From Bacteroides sp. (GTDB lineage Bacteria > Bacteroidota > Bacteroidia > Bacteroidales > Bacteroidaceae), in NCBI RefSeq assembly GCF_030151085.1, contig NZ_JASLER010000034.1, positions 1-64,000 on the forward strand: 64,000 nt of DNA, in the 5' to 3' direction. The notes under the pieces were generated by a model. That model had not been told where the DNA came from. It saw only the letters and a program-made list of their open reading frames with translations, and did no database searches. Shown in pieces: positions 63,720 to 64,000 of the stretch (within the stretch, counting starts at the first letter, position 1; every line of letters starts with the position of its first letter). A program made the position numbers and the translations under genes.

Positions 63720-64000
63720 ATGAAAACTATTGGAATCTGCTCCGACCACGCAGGATTTGAATTAAAAGAATACGTGCGCGGTTGGTTGGAGGTCAAAGGT
63801 TGGCCTTATAAAGACTTTGGTACTTACTCTACCGAAAGTTGCGATTATGCTGACTTCGCTCACCCGTTGGCACTTGCTGTTGAAGCCGGTGAATGCTATC
63901 CGGGCATCGCCATCTGCGGAAGTGGTGAAGGTATCAGTATGACGTTGAACAAGCACCAAGGTATTCGTGCTGCATTATGCTGGACCGCGGAGATAGCTCA
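63720..64000 (+). CDS. rpiB: Ribose-5-phosphate isomerase B, N-terminal part (cut by window edge)
   Basis: Open from ATG 63720 to the window end, 93 codons plus. MKTIGICSDHAGFELKEYVRGWL begins with the SDHAG motif. GIAICGSGEGISMTLNKHQGIRAALCWTAEIA contains the active-site CGSG loop of RpiB. It interconverts ribose-5-P and ribulose-5-P, consistent with its place after transketolase. About 50-60 residues are missing. Confidence 0.94.
   Translation, partial: MKTIGICSDHAGFELKEYVRGWLEVKGWPYKDFGTYSTESCDYADFAHPLALAVEAGECYPGIAICGSGEGISMTLNKHQGIRAALCWTAEIA

Overview
The window is from a Bacteroides-type chromosome (phylum Bacteroidota). Evidence: SusC/SusD-like pairs, a hybrid two-component (HTCS) regulator, Bacteroides promoters (TTTG, 19-21 nt, TAnnTTTG) with no Shine-Dalgarno sequences, and a gene order that matches, from memory, the Bacteroides thetaiotaomicron arabinan region (about BT0346-BT0373). 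The species cannot be named from this sequence alone.

Layout. (1) 1-4603, minus strand: housekeeping genes ruvX, def, a TPR protein and the 5' part of thrS. (2) 4718-15310: two divergent, paralogous envelope operons, each encoding two YjbH-type beta-barrel proteins, a DUF3869-like protein with a His-rich tail and an OmpA-family protein. A tyrosine recombinase gene lies between them. The left operon has a promoter and a complete first gene. The right operon lacks both, and its first ORF starts abruptly at an inverted repeat of the left gene. This looks like a recombinase-driven ON/OFF switch between two surface operons, and it is the main finding here. (3) 15527-18884: a 43-aa basic peptide, a GH130 enzyme and a GT4-containing glycosyltransferase, translationally coupled. 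(4) 18975-26507, minus strand: cysQ, a sulfate-type transporter, cysC, cysD, cysN, a sulfotransferase and a PCMD-like secreted protein. This is a pathway that makes PAPS and uses it for sulfation, with no reductase. (5) 26746-33271: a SPOR lipoprotein, a YtxH/membrane-protein trio, manA, and the galactose operon galM-transporter-galK.

(6) 33401-63631: an arabinan/arabinose locus. A leftward operon (GH43, GH51, GH43) and a rightward operon (SusC, SusD, surface lipoprotein, GH43) flank one HTCS sensor-regulator. Both promoters carry the same tandem 12-bp box spaced by exactly 21 bp, so the likely HTCS operator can be read directly. Next come a lipoprotein mutarotase, a sodium/solute symporter, a NUDIX-type AraR-like regulator, araD, araA, an L-ribulokinase and a second GH51. 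Transketolase and the start of rpiB (cut by the window edge) follow, linking arabinose to the pentose phosphate pathway.

Three intergenic arrays with different sequences share an exact 22-bp period (9339-9470, 36450-36581, 49854-49941). I know of no described function for them. No tRNA, rRNA, CRISPR array or insertion sequence was seen.
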